From: Monarcha castaneiventris obscurior
Lineage: Eukaryota > Chordata > Aves > Passeriformes > Monarchidae
DNA: 64,000 nucleotides
Direction: 5' to 3'
Assembly: GCA_026261815.1 (NCBI GenBank)
Contig: JAMPIT010000539.1
Coordinates: 4,294,501-4,358,500, forward strand
The position numbers and the translations under genes are program-made. The notes under the pieces are model-generated. The model ran no database searches. It saw only the letters and a program-made list of their open reading frames with translations, and was not told the origin of the DNA. Positions 14,200-23,999 of the stretch are shown here, one piece after another (position 1 is the first letter of the stretch; each line of letters opens with the position of its first letter).

Positions 14200-14220
14200 A
14201 CTACAGCTCCCAGCGGGCAC
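14200..14220 (+). promoter_or_regulatory. ZNF143/SBS-like motif
   Basis: ACTACAGCTCCCAGCGGGCA keeps the ACTACA core and the TCCCAGC half of the consensus. It has the same orientation as the site at 14118, with 82 bp between starts. Confidence 0.55.
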
Positions 14221-14756
14221 CGCGGCGGCTGCGCTTACATAACCCGCCGGGCCCGGCGCGGGCCTACTGCACCCGCAATGGGGGAGCGGCGATGGCGGCA
14301 TGGCGGCAGCAGCCCCGAGGCTTCTGCAGCTCATCCACTCGCCTCAGAGCGTTCCGCGGCACTCCGGGTCGGGCCGGGAGCGCCGCTCCCTCCACCATCC
14401 CGTCACGGATGGGAGCCCATTTCCGCGGCACGCCCTGCCGTAAGGCGTGATGGGTCTGCGTCCCGTTCTGCCCCTCAGAGCCGCGGCATCCAGGTTCCGG
14501 GGCTTCAGCTCACCGCGTTGTACAGCGCCTGAGGCTGGCTGCACCCCAGACGCTGATTGGCGCGCTGCCTGTGCACGGTTCTTGGCCCCGAGCCTCAGTT
14601 TCCAGCCGAGCGCCCAGCGCGGCCGCCTCAGCTTGGGGCTGTGCCCCGTCCCGCGGGGGCCCGGCTGCGGCAGCTCAGGCGACGCGGAGCAACGCCGGGA
14701 ACAATGCTGCCGTGCAGGTTCCGGGGCGGGCCAGGCGGGCCCCGTGGCCTGAATAC

Positions 14757-14960
14757 CCTCTGCGCTTATGTAGGGGGCGGCCGCACGGCGGCGCTGTCAG
14801 GGACGTGGCTGCCCGGCCCCGAACCCTGGATAACTACCGCTTTATGCAGACGCTGCGCGGGCGCCGTGCTGCGGTGCGCGGGTGGGGTGGCGGCTGAGGG
14901 GCCCCGAACCCTGGATAGCGATCGGTTTATGTAGGCGGCGGGCGGGCGCTGTGCTGCTAT
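14757..14960 (+). repeat. ~85-bp tandem repeat, about 2.5 copies
   Basis: The phrase CCCCGAACCCTGGATA recurs at 14817 and 14902, followed each time by a TTTATG(C/T)AG block, then a GCGGGCGC..GTGCTG block, then GCGCGGG. TTATG landmarks fall at 14766, 14842 and 14927, so spacings are 76 and 85 bp; the first unit has lost about 9 bp. The repeat ends about 65 bp before the SNX12 start codon. Confidence 0.75.
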
Positions 14961-15024
14961 GCGCGGGCGGGGAGGGCTGCGGCAGCGGGCGGGGCGGGCC
15001 GGGCGGGGCGGCGGCACCACCACC

Positions 15025-18000
15025 ATGTCGGAGGCGGCGGTGGCGGACACCCGGCGCCTCAACGCGAAGCCGCAGGACCTCACGGACGCGTACGGGCCGC
15101 CCAGCAACTTCCTCGAGATCGACATCTTCAACCCGCAGACCGTGGGCATGGGCCGCGCCAGATACACTAGCTACGAGCTCCGCATGCGGGTGCGGCCCCC
15201 GTCGGGCCTGCGGGGCTGGGCTGCCCGGTGTGCGGCCCGGGGAGGGGCGGCGGCGCTCGGGACGCGGTGGCCGAGGGAAGGCGGAGGGGTAGGGCCGGGG
15301 TGGTGCCGCTGTTGAGCAGCGGGGAGCGGAGGAGGCGGAGGAAGCCCCGGGCAGCGCTGGGCTGGGGTGAGCAGCGCGGCTGCGGCGCTCCGGGGCTCAA
15401 GGTCAGAGCTGAGGAGTAGCCGGGGCGCTCGGCAGCCAGCGGGGGCTGGTGCGCGCAGGGACAGCGAGGTGCTGCCTCAGCAGGCTCCTGCGCCCGTCCC
15501 CTCCGTAGAGCCCCGCTGGGTGGTTGCTGAGCAGGGCATGGCTGCACGTAGCTGGTTATCTCGAGCAGGGTAGCAATATCTTGGGACCTGCTCAAAGTGG
15601 AGGCTCGGCTGCTTTACCAAGAGCCCATGACCCAAGAGTGTGCATAGCAGGCTGAGCAGGGTTTTCTTCACTGGGCCTTAAACGAGTTGAACTGGGGACC
15701 CTTTCACAGCTCTGTGTCTGATAGATGGGGAAAGTAAAATTAAGCTTCCCATAAAACACGCTCCATTCAGCATGTGTTGTGGTGCTGGTTTGACTTGCTT
15801 ATAGAGTGATTTAACTGCTCAGTCTCCACCGCCTTTCAGAAGAATTGGTGTTTGTTTTTTTCTGCTCCGCTGCTTGGCTCCCATCAGCCTGCAGGTGGCA
15901 ATGGGAACCTCTTAGTCCCACTGAAACCAGCGGAGATGCTCTGAAAGTGGCTTATTTCACTGAAAACACATAAGAAAACAGTTTATTTCATATAAGAAAG
16001 CAGTTAATCGTGTTGCAGCAATATCTGAGTGCTGCCCATCAGAAGGTTTTGCTGCTTCAGTTCCTGGAATGATTCAGGCTGTGTTGGTGGGGTAAAGGTG
16101 AAGTTAATGCAGCTGTCAGTTGTTGGACTCCAGTGGCAGGGGAGAAAGGTGAGGAATTGCTGCACATTTTTCCAGTGACACAAGATGGGCATGAAGAGCC
16201 TGTTAGGGTAGGTGGTCTGTTTTGGGAGAAGACTGTAGATGAGGTCTGGCCTTGAACAGTTGCTGGGGCAAGATTTCCTTTGGTGGTTCTTCAGTGGAGA
16301 TGCCAGTGTCTGGTCAGATGTGCTCTGCAGGCTGCTGCAAAGCTCTCTTGTAAAACACTTCAAAATGGAGTAAACTTGTGTGGGGATGGGGGTGGAATCA
16401 TTCTCCTAACAATCATATTGTCAGCACTGGTTCCAGTGTGTGCCCCTGGGAAGGGGGCGTGTTCCTAAAATAGTCTCTCAAGGGAGAGGGAATGGCTGGC
16501 ACTAAGTAGAATGGCTTGCTTGGATCTGAAGGGTTTTGGGGTTTGTGCTGTCCTGAATAAGGAAGCTGAGTGTTCCCATCATGCCTCCTTCTACGGAGGT
16601 TTGATTTTCTCATTGCAGCTTCAGGTTTCAGTTACATGTTGAAATAACTGTGTGGCTTCCAGAGCAACCTGCAAATGAATGGCTTTGCTTCTTTACAGAC
16701 AAACCTCCCCATCTTCAAATTGAAGGAGTCATGTGTGAGGAGACGATACAGCGACTTTGAGTGGCTGAAGAATGAGCTGGAACGAGACAGTAAGGTGAGG
16801 CCTGGCTCAGACCACCCTATTCCTTAAGCCAGGATATGGGAACATTTGCAGCAGTAATCTTGACATGCCCAGAAGTGAGGCTGTGATGGTGGGTGTTGCA
16901 ACTCAGACACTTAAATCTAGGGGTTAAATTGAGGTTCCTTTACTCTAGTTTGGTGCAAGGAGAAATCCCAACCAGATATTCTCAAGAGGTCAGAAATGCA
17001 CAGAAATTTACTGGCAAAAACATAGAAAATTGAGGAATTTTGGCCAAGGAGTAAATACACTTATTATAACACTTATTATAACATTACTTAGAATTAATTT
17101 TGTATTAACTTAGCATAAACTTATCCCATTTAACTTAGAAACCTTTAAAACCTTAAGATGCCATGTTACCCAAAAAGCTCAATGAAAAGAGGATTAGAAG
17201 GAGAAGAAAGAGAGAGACAGAAAAGGTACAGAAAAACACACATAGAGCTACCAACTCCTAGGGTTCCACCGTGGGCAAGATGGAAACTCCAGGGTGCAGA
17301 CAAGTAGGTCCCTCATGGGGGCTTTCAAGCCCCAGGGCCTTTGTGGCCCCCTGCTTTCCCCCTCAAGGTGGGACTTCTGGTCACTTGGCTACTCAGGGGC
17401 TCAGTTAGCACCGCCCATGGTGTGTGATTGATGAACAGCTCTGCCAGGGCTGGGATGCTGGCTCAGGGTTGGGGGCTGGAGCATTTCACTGTCTCACCTT
17501 TGCAAGACCTGATCTGCCCCTCCCACCAAACACAGGCATTTGCCAAGCATCCCAAAATGTTACGACACATGGAACTTACCCAGTCTCTGATAGTGGGTGC
17601 CTTCTGTGGCTCTGTCCATGTGATGGCACTGGAGATGAGCATCACACAGCAAAGGATATCTGCTTGCAGGTGGCTGTTCTGCTCACAGGGTGATTCTGTG
17701 CTTTCAGATTGTAGTGCCACCGCTGCCTGGAAAAGCTTTGAAACGACAGCTTCCCTTCCGGGGTGATGAAGGCATCTTTGAGGAGTCTTTCATCGAGGAG
17801 CGGAGACAGGGCCTAGAACAGTTTATTAACAAGTAAGCTTGGTGTCCTGGCTTTGCTGTACGCTGCCTCTTTAGGTGTTGCTGGGCTGTGGGTTGACTGT
17901 GAGAGAGTCCTGCATCTTGACCTGCTGCTGGCAGGTGCTAGTGCTGGAGAGTGGTGCCTGCAGCCACGTAATGAAACTGGAACTGGAGCAAGTCCTGCCC

Positions 18001-18393
18001 CGAGTGGGGGTTGTGCTTTGTGCTCTCTCCTGAGAGTGTATCAAGTATTAGCAGAACAGCTGTGCTACAGGGACCCACCAACACAGTACTGTTGGTTCAG
18101 AGCCTGGTGTGGAAGGGAACAGCCTGTGCTCAAGCACCTCTTACTGGTCCCGTTGCAGACGGATGCATGACCTTGGGCTGAGCGTGGTGCCGGTGTGCTG
18201 AGCTGGCTGCCTGACTCCCTCCTACAGACATCAGAGGCGTGGGGGTCTTGGAGGCAGCTGTGCTAACCTCCACATCTGATTTTCTTCCAGAATTGCTGGA
18301 CACCCACTGGCACAGAACGAGCGCTGCTTACATATGTTCCTGCAAGAGGAGACTATTGATAGGAATTACGTCCCAGGGAAAGTGCGCCAGTAG
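15025..18393 (+). CDS. SNX12: sorting nexin 12
   Basis: Four exons, 15025-15189, 16699-16794, 17708-17832 and 18291-18393, give 162 aa, the same length as the human protein, with all junctions GT/AG and in phase. SNX12 is a small cytosolic sorting nexin, almost entirely a PX domain, that binds phosphatidylinositol 3-phosphate on early endosomes and acts in endosomal sorting. The lipid-binding motif RRYSDFEWL is at residues 70-78 and the proline-rich loop PPLPGK at 91-96. The N-terminal segment [16 protein letters not shown] and the end NYVPGKVRQ are SNX12/SNX3-like, and the start [11 protein letters not shown] favours SNX12 over SNX3. The start ATG follows CACC. It is transcribed away from FOXO4, as in mammals. 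Confidence 0.97.
16894..17567 (-). mobile_element. probable solo LTR, ERVL-like, in SNX12 intron 2
   Basis: A block of about 674 bp with composition unlike its flanks lies between imperfect inverted ends TGTTGCAAC and GTTACGACA (7 of 9 match). Read on the minus strand it goes from a GC-rich part through a CT-rich tract to a T/A-rich stretch with TTATAATAAGTG repeats, like passerine ERVL LTRs. No clean target-site duplication was found, so the insertion is old or the ends are slightly misplaced. Confidence 0.5.
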
Positions 18394-20100
18394 GAGCACC
18401 TGGCACTGTCTTCCTCCATTCCACCCTCCCTCCTGCAAAAATGACATTTATTTTTACACTAAATCTGTCTTCTCTGAACCAGCTTTTCCTCTCTTGAACC
18501 TCCCAGTTTGTTCAATATTTTCCTCTTTTTTAACTGGCAGCAGATTGTTCTACTGGGCTGTGGTCATGGCCTAAAGGTGTGAAGATTTATGCAAGTGAGC
18601 ACGTTGTCCCGCATGTAGGGGCAGATGTGGATAGGTGTGGAGCAGGAACTTGCTAATGGTGTTCTGGTGTAGGAGCTGCCTCTCTCCCTGTACAGGAAGG
18701 TATGAGATGACCTTCACTCCCTTGTCTGTGCAGCCCCAAGCATCTCTGCAGGAGACTTTGAAGAATAGCAGTTGTCATGTTGGTCAGTGATTATATCAGG
18801 TATTAGAGTTTTAGTAAGGTTTATCCAAACCAGTGAGTAGGTGCCTGGGTGTGTCAGTCTCTCATCCACCCCATTCACCCTGCATGAAACCCCCATTCTT
18901 CACTGTCTGGAAGTGCTGAGACCCAACACCTACTCAAACCCCGCTATCAGCCTCCTGCATTACAGACCTGTTTGGTGTATTTGTGCCCCCTCCTTTCTAA
19001 GGTGCTGCTGGCAGCTCGAGGGGTTTCCATCCCGTGTGCTCTCATGATGCTGTGTGGGGGCCATTTGGCACGTGGAAGATGGGGTAGTCTGGGCTGTAGC
19101 CATGTGTGCTGTGATGCATTGGCCCAGAGTTTAAGAAACACCACAGCCTCCCCTGCCGTGGGCCATGTGTGCTGGTGTTGCCTGCAGCACCCTGCTTGGC
19201 TGAGCCTGGTGACCTTATCGTGGGCCCCAGCTGCTGGGAGGAGCAGACGGTCTGGCTGAGGAGGAGCAAGAGAAAGCTGGTGGGAGCAGTTGTAGTATGC
19301 ATCCATGATGGCTGCCACAGGAGGAGTCCAGCAGTGGGGCCCAGAGTGAAGCTACCTCTCCAGAAAAGGACAGCAGGAAATGGTCAGTCAGTCCTAGGTT
19401 AGACATTTGCTTACAGAGCAGGAGAAGTAGCAATGGCTCTTTGTGTGTTCTCCCCTATTCTGCGGTGAGCTAGGCAGTCACTTGTGTGGAAGTGAGAACA
19501 CACGACTGGTCAGGGAAGTGTTCAGAGCTTGAGGGCACAATGAGGCTGTGACTTGCTGCAGCAGAAATGTCCTTTGGAGGCTCCCCCAGCTGCCACAGTT
19601 GTGATGAGTTAGGTTGGGCCTCAGCTCAGGGGCTCCTCAGGTCAAGGCTGGCTGGTTTTTAGGCGTTGGTCACTTTGTTGTGGCACAGTTGAGCCTTTCT
19701 TGGAGCACAGGCCTGCAGTGGATGCCCTCCTCTTCCTGGCAGGCACGTTCCCCGAGGCCTTCCCAACGTCTCCTCTGTGTTCTGGTGAGGAACTGGCGCT
19801 GCTGGGCGAGAGGTGGCTCTTGGGGAGAAGTCGCTGAAAGCGCGAGGGAGCTGCTCCGGGGGCTGGCTCGGCCCGGAAAGGGCCGTGGGGCAGCGTGGAG
19901 CCCGGTGCCGGTGGAGGCGGCCGTGGCCTTGGCGGGGCTCGGTCCTCGCCTCCTGCTGCCGCCGGTCGCGCTCGGGGCGGTTCCTTCCCCTGCCCTGCGC
20001 GGGGCTGCCATCCATCCAGCTGTCTGCACCCTGTCCAGTGTAACGTCCCGGTGCCGTTCGCATTAAACCACTGTGAAGCCAATTGTCTGCCTGGTCCTGG
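18394..20100 (+). other. probable SNX12 3' UTR
   Basis: No coding exon is seen between the SNX12 stop codon and the next gene. The only good poly(A)-signal candidate is ATTAAA at 20062, which would give a 3' UTR of about 1.7 kb. This is an inference from position; the end is not mapped. Confidence 0.35.
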
Positions 20101-20300
20101 GGGCTGCCGGCACGGGGGAACAGCGGGGAGAGAGGGGGAGGGAGAGCTGCTGGGCAGAGCGGGCACCGGCGGGGCGGGGCGGGGGCCGGGAGAGGATGGA
20201 CACGGGCGGGGCGGGAGAACGGCCGGAACAGAGCGGGCACCGGCGGGGCGGGCGGGGCTCCCCGCTTTTCCCTGGCTCTCCCCGGCGGTGCCGAGCCGCG

Positions 20301-23300
20301 ATGTGGCGGCCGGAGCCACGGACCGGCTCCGGCTCGCCGGGCTGCCCTGACTTGCTGCAGCACGTCCAGGCGCTGCGCTCGCCGCCCTCCCCGCTTTACC
20401 TCAGCTTCTTCGAGGAGGAGTGTAGCGCCATCGCCGCCCGCCTGCGCCTCGGCTCGGCCGCGGAGCCCTCGCTGTGCCCGGGGGAGCTCAGCGCGCTGCA
20501 GCCCGAGCCCGCCGGACCCGTCACCTCCACGCCGCTGTCCGTCCCGAGCCACGGGCGGGTCCCGGACTTGAGCGCGGGCGACTGTGAGGCCGCTGCTGCC
20601 CCTAGCTCGGGCCCGGCCCGAAAGGAGCCCGGGTGCCTCCCGCAGCCCGCGGCCAGCGGTGGCCCCGGCGCCCGCCCCGCTCGCCCGCCCGCCCAGCCCT
20701 GGCGGGCGCGGCGCGGTGCCGGACAGGCCCCCGGCTGCCGCCCCGGCAGCCCTGCCCGCACGCCGGGCCGCGGCCGCGCCAGGCTCGCTCTGCCCCGCAC
20801 CCGGGCCTCGCTAGGGCTGCAGCTCCCCGCGGCCGGCACGGGGCGCGGCGCCTGGGAAACGCGGCTCCTCCAGCCCCCAGGTAAGCGGGGCCGCTGCGGG
20901 AGCCCGGCACGGCCGCCGCCCGCCCGGCGCTGCAGAAACCTCTTTCTCCCGCAGGGACCAGGCCGAAGCTGACGTCTCCTGCCAGGTCCAGGCTTCAGCA
21001 TGCCAGCGGGGCTTCGCAGCAGGCACAGCCTTCCAAGCTTCCCACACCCGCCCCCCGGGGCAGAGAGATGAAAAGTAATTCTGCACCTGCCAGTTGCCTC
21101 ACGCGAAGCAGGGAAGCGCGTGGGTTAGGGTGCTGCATCTAGAAGGGAGAAGGGGAAGGGCTTGAGCTGCAGCCTGGCTGGGGAGAGAACATGGGGAGTG
21201 GGGAGTCCATGGCAACGGCACAGGTAGAAGCATAGGAAATATTCTCATACCCCAAGGGATGTGTTAACACTGTCTGACCTCCCGCCAGTGAAGGCTGGCA
21301 GCCTGTTGGCTTTGGAGCCTTCGCTTCATGGTATTGTGGGGTCACGGGGTACTGGTGCCTGTAGCCCTAGGGCAGGCAGCCTGGCTGCGCGCCGGGCTGC
21401 CTGAAGAGGGTGCGATGGAGCTGCTTGGAAATAGCAGCCTCTGTGCTTATTTATTGTCCACTACAGCTGCTGTCAAGGCTGGGAGTCGTAAACAGCCCTT
21501 TTCAAGGCCCTCTACAGCAATTGCTACCGTGGCTTCGCGCTCCTCACCGCGGCCTCCGGGAAAAGTGGTTTCGTCCAAGCGTTTTTGCCTCAGTAAAGGT
21601 GAGTCTTGGCAGAAGCCTCAAAGGCTGCAGAGTCATGGGAGAGGGGAGCTGCTGCCATGGGAAGAACATTCAGGTCTTGGCTGCAGGGTCAAAACTGATC
21701 CTGGAGAAAGGACTGAGGGGGGCTGCATGTGCTTGGGCTCAGAGGAGGGGAGGTGAAGGCCTTCCCTCTTTTGCTGGAGAGGCATCCAGCAAAGAACCTG
21801 AACAAATCTGGTGCTTGAGCTCATTCACAGGAGAGGGAGTGGCTGTGGTCAGTCAGGGCACTCTCTTAGCAGGAGTTGATGCTCTTTATTTTCCTTTCCT
21901 GGCTCTCACTTCAGGATCAACTGTGCAGGAGCTGGCATGCAATAGGACCCAAGAGCTGAAGGAAAATAGTGAAAGCAAAGAAGGATTGGTTGCAGCAGGG
22001 ACTGTCTTGGGAGCAGGTGAGCAGTATGGAGGTGTAGATTCTTGCCTTGTGTTGGGAGGAGTGTGGAGAAACATGGGCACCTGCTTGTTGGACAGTGCTA
22101 CTCCCCAGCTGAGCCCTGGTTGACCAGGAGTGCTGAGGGTGTTGCAGCCAGTGCTGCAGGCAGGGGGTGCTGCCTTCGCAGGAACTGCAGCTGGGCAGCC
22201 TGCAGTCCTGAGCCCTGCAGAGGAAGGGGAAGCAAGGAGGCTGTCCCCACTCTGCTGGGACAGCCCTGTCCTATTCTGCTTGGGGCAGCTGCCTGCCCTC
22301 CCTGTGAGAGCAGACCCCTAGCAGGAGCCCAGAGCTGCTGGGAGTGAGGCCACGCAGGGGCACTTTCTCCCACTAGCACCCATAACAGGCCCAGCCAGGA
22401 GCAGCTGTTGGGCTGGAAGCGCTGGGAGACTTCTGACTCTCTTGGATAGGTTCTGCCCTTCCCTGGTCTGGAGCAGCTCTGTGGCCAGGTTGAAGAGCAG
22501 CTGAGGATGGCAGGTTTCTAGTGCTCACACCTCTCTTCACAGGTAAGACTGACCAGACATGGGTGTGTGCGGAGTCCTCTTTGTCCAGTGAGTTGGCCCC
22601 TGGCCTGACTTCAGGGTGTAAAGATGCAGTCCCTGCTGAGCAGGTAAGAGCCAGCTGTGTCCTGTCACCGTGGAGCACTGTTTGGCCTCTGGCTTGGGCC
22701 AGCTATGCCAGAGGTGGGAGATGATCAGACCTGGAGCTGCCAGTTTCCTGGTTGGCACCTGAGCTGTTTTAGCCTTTCCTTGGAGTTAACACAAGACCAT
22801 GTGCATTTTTTTCCATGGCTGCACCACTTCTCTGTGCTCAGGGGACTGCAGGCTTCTGTCCAGTTAGATTTTCTGAGGGCCTTTTGAAACATGCGAACCT
22901 TCTGTGTCACTTTTATACATCCTGACATGTAGGACATGGCCCCAGGATGGGGTGAGCAGAGCCTGCAACAAGATGAAGCTCCAAGTTAGGAAATCGCCTA
23001 CCTGAAAAATAAATTTGTGCAGTTTTAGGGCTCTTCACTCTGTGGCTGCAGTCAGCCAAAGGCATTCTTGTTTCCCATGGGTGCTGGCAGATGCTTGCTA
23101 CAGTAGCTCCTTCACCAAGTAGTGCTCCTGTGATGGACATGCCCTGGCAGTGGCCCCCAGGGTGCTGGGCTTGGAGTGTTGGATGGGCTGCGGTGCTCCT
23201 CCAGAGGATGGGCTGTGCTGCAGTGCGGGTGACAACTCCCTTCATCACACTTACACCCTGCTCTTGCCAGTCTGCAGGTGATCAGCTGTCCCGGGAACTG

Positions 23301-23865
23301 GAGCACGTGAAGAAAGAGCTGGAGCGAGTGAAGGGTGAGCTTGGTACGTGGAACTGGCTGTTTGTTCTGAGGACTGCAGGACATCTGCAATCCAGGTGAC
23401 ATTCCCTGTGCTTGTACCTGGTGCCCAGGGCCTGCAGCTCCATGGGAATGGGGCTGGCTTCTTGTTTAGGGGGTAGAGTAGGATCTCAGCTGCTGCCCTG
23501 GCGAGTCTGGGGGTGAGGTATTTAGGATGGGCTGAGCACAGACCTTCTTGCCTCCTATCTGCAGCTGACAAGACTGCCCAGTGTGAAGCCTATCAGCAGA
23601 CAATCTCCTCCTTGCAGGCTCAGCTCAGAGCAACAGGTATGTTCCCTCACTGTGGTGAGCCCTCACCTCTGAGCAAGCTGCAGGGAGGCTCCAGTGATCA
23701 GTGTAACTGAGGGCTGCCAGGTGGAAGGGAGACAGCTCATGGCCTTTCCCAGGGGTCAGGTGCTGAGTGCCAGAAGCACTACTGCTTTGATGTTGCTGTT
23801 GCTTCCCAGGAATCTGTCTGAAAGATGCAGCAGTGTTCGATAGTGGTGACCTGGGGAGAGACTGA
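20301..23865 (+). CDS. unrecognised Pro/Ser/Arg-rich protein with C-terminal coiled coil
   Basis: Eight exons, 20301-20880, 20955-21074, 21467-21598, 21915-22016, 22543-22643, 23271-23334, 23565-23636 and 23810-23865, join in phase to one frame of 408 aa ending in TGA. Every intron is GT/AG, and an AATAAA follows at 23977. I do not recognise the family. Residues 13-55 form a likely helical, acidic start (DLLQHVQALRSP, then FFEEECSAIAARLR). Residues 60-270 are rich in Pro, Ala, Arg and Ser, with basic stretches such as KLTSPARSRL and SKLPTPAPRGR. Residues 346-392, from REL onward, form heptad-like helix (ELEHVKKELERVK, then QQTISSLQAQL). A basic Ser/Pro region with an SxLP motif ahead of a short coiled coil resembles microtubule-tip or kinetochore adaptors, but this is only a resemblance. 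It lies between SNX12 and SLC7A3, where I recall no human gene. Confidence 0.75.
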
Positions 23866-23976
23866 CAGCTGAGACATGGGGACAGACAACAGCCATTGTC
23901 TGGCTGCGTGAGCCTCTGGGCCAGTGATATATGTGGAGCTCTTGAATGAATTAATTTTCTAACTCCTTGTATTTAA

Positions 23977-23982
23977 AATAAA
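23977..23982 (+). terminator. poly(A) signal of the coiled-coil gene
   Basis: Canonical AATAAA 112 bases past the TGA stop at 23863-23865, followed by a GTGTTTTTTG downstream element. It supports 23.8 kb as the true end of the gene. Confidence 0.7.
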
Positions 23983-23999
23983 AGTGTTTTTTGCAGTGG

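Larger units (their letters stand above)
13937..15024. promoter_or_regulatory. divergent CpG-island promoter of FOXO4 and SNX12
   Basis: The 1.09 kb between the two start codons is strongly CpG-rich, and the richness extends into both first exons. It holds three ZNF143/SBS-type motifs near FOXO4, a CCAAT box in reverse (ATTGG at 14556-14560) and an ~85-bp tandem repeat near SNX12. The head-to-head arrangement is also found in human. Transcription starts were not mapped. Confidence 0.75.

Noticed and set aside
13421..14200. Long plus-strand ORF of 259 codons across the FOXO4 first exon and promoter
   Set aside because: Arg/Ala/Pro-rich frame typical of stop-poor CpG islands and antisense to FOXO4 exon 1.
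19642..20552. Minus-strand ORFs of 225 and 297 codons upstream of the coiled-coil gene
   Set aside because: GC-rich open frames without splice support or recognisable domains; they overlap the sense first exon of the plus-strand gene.
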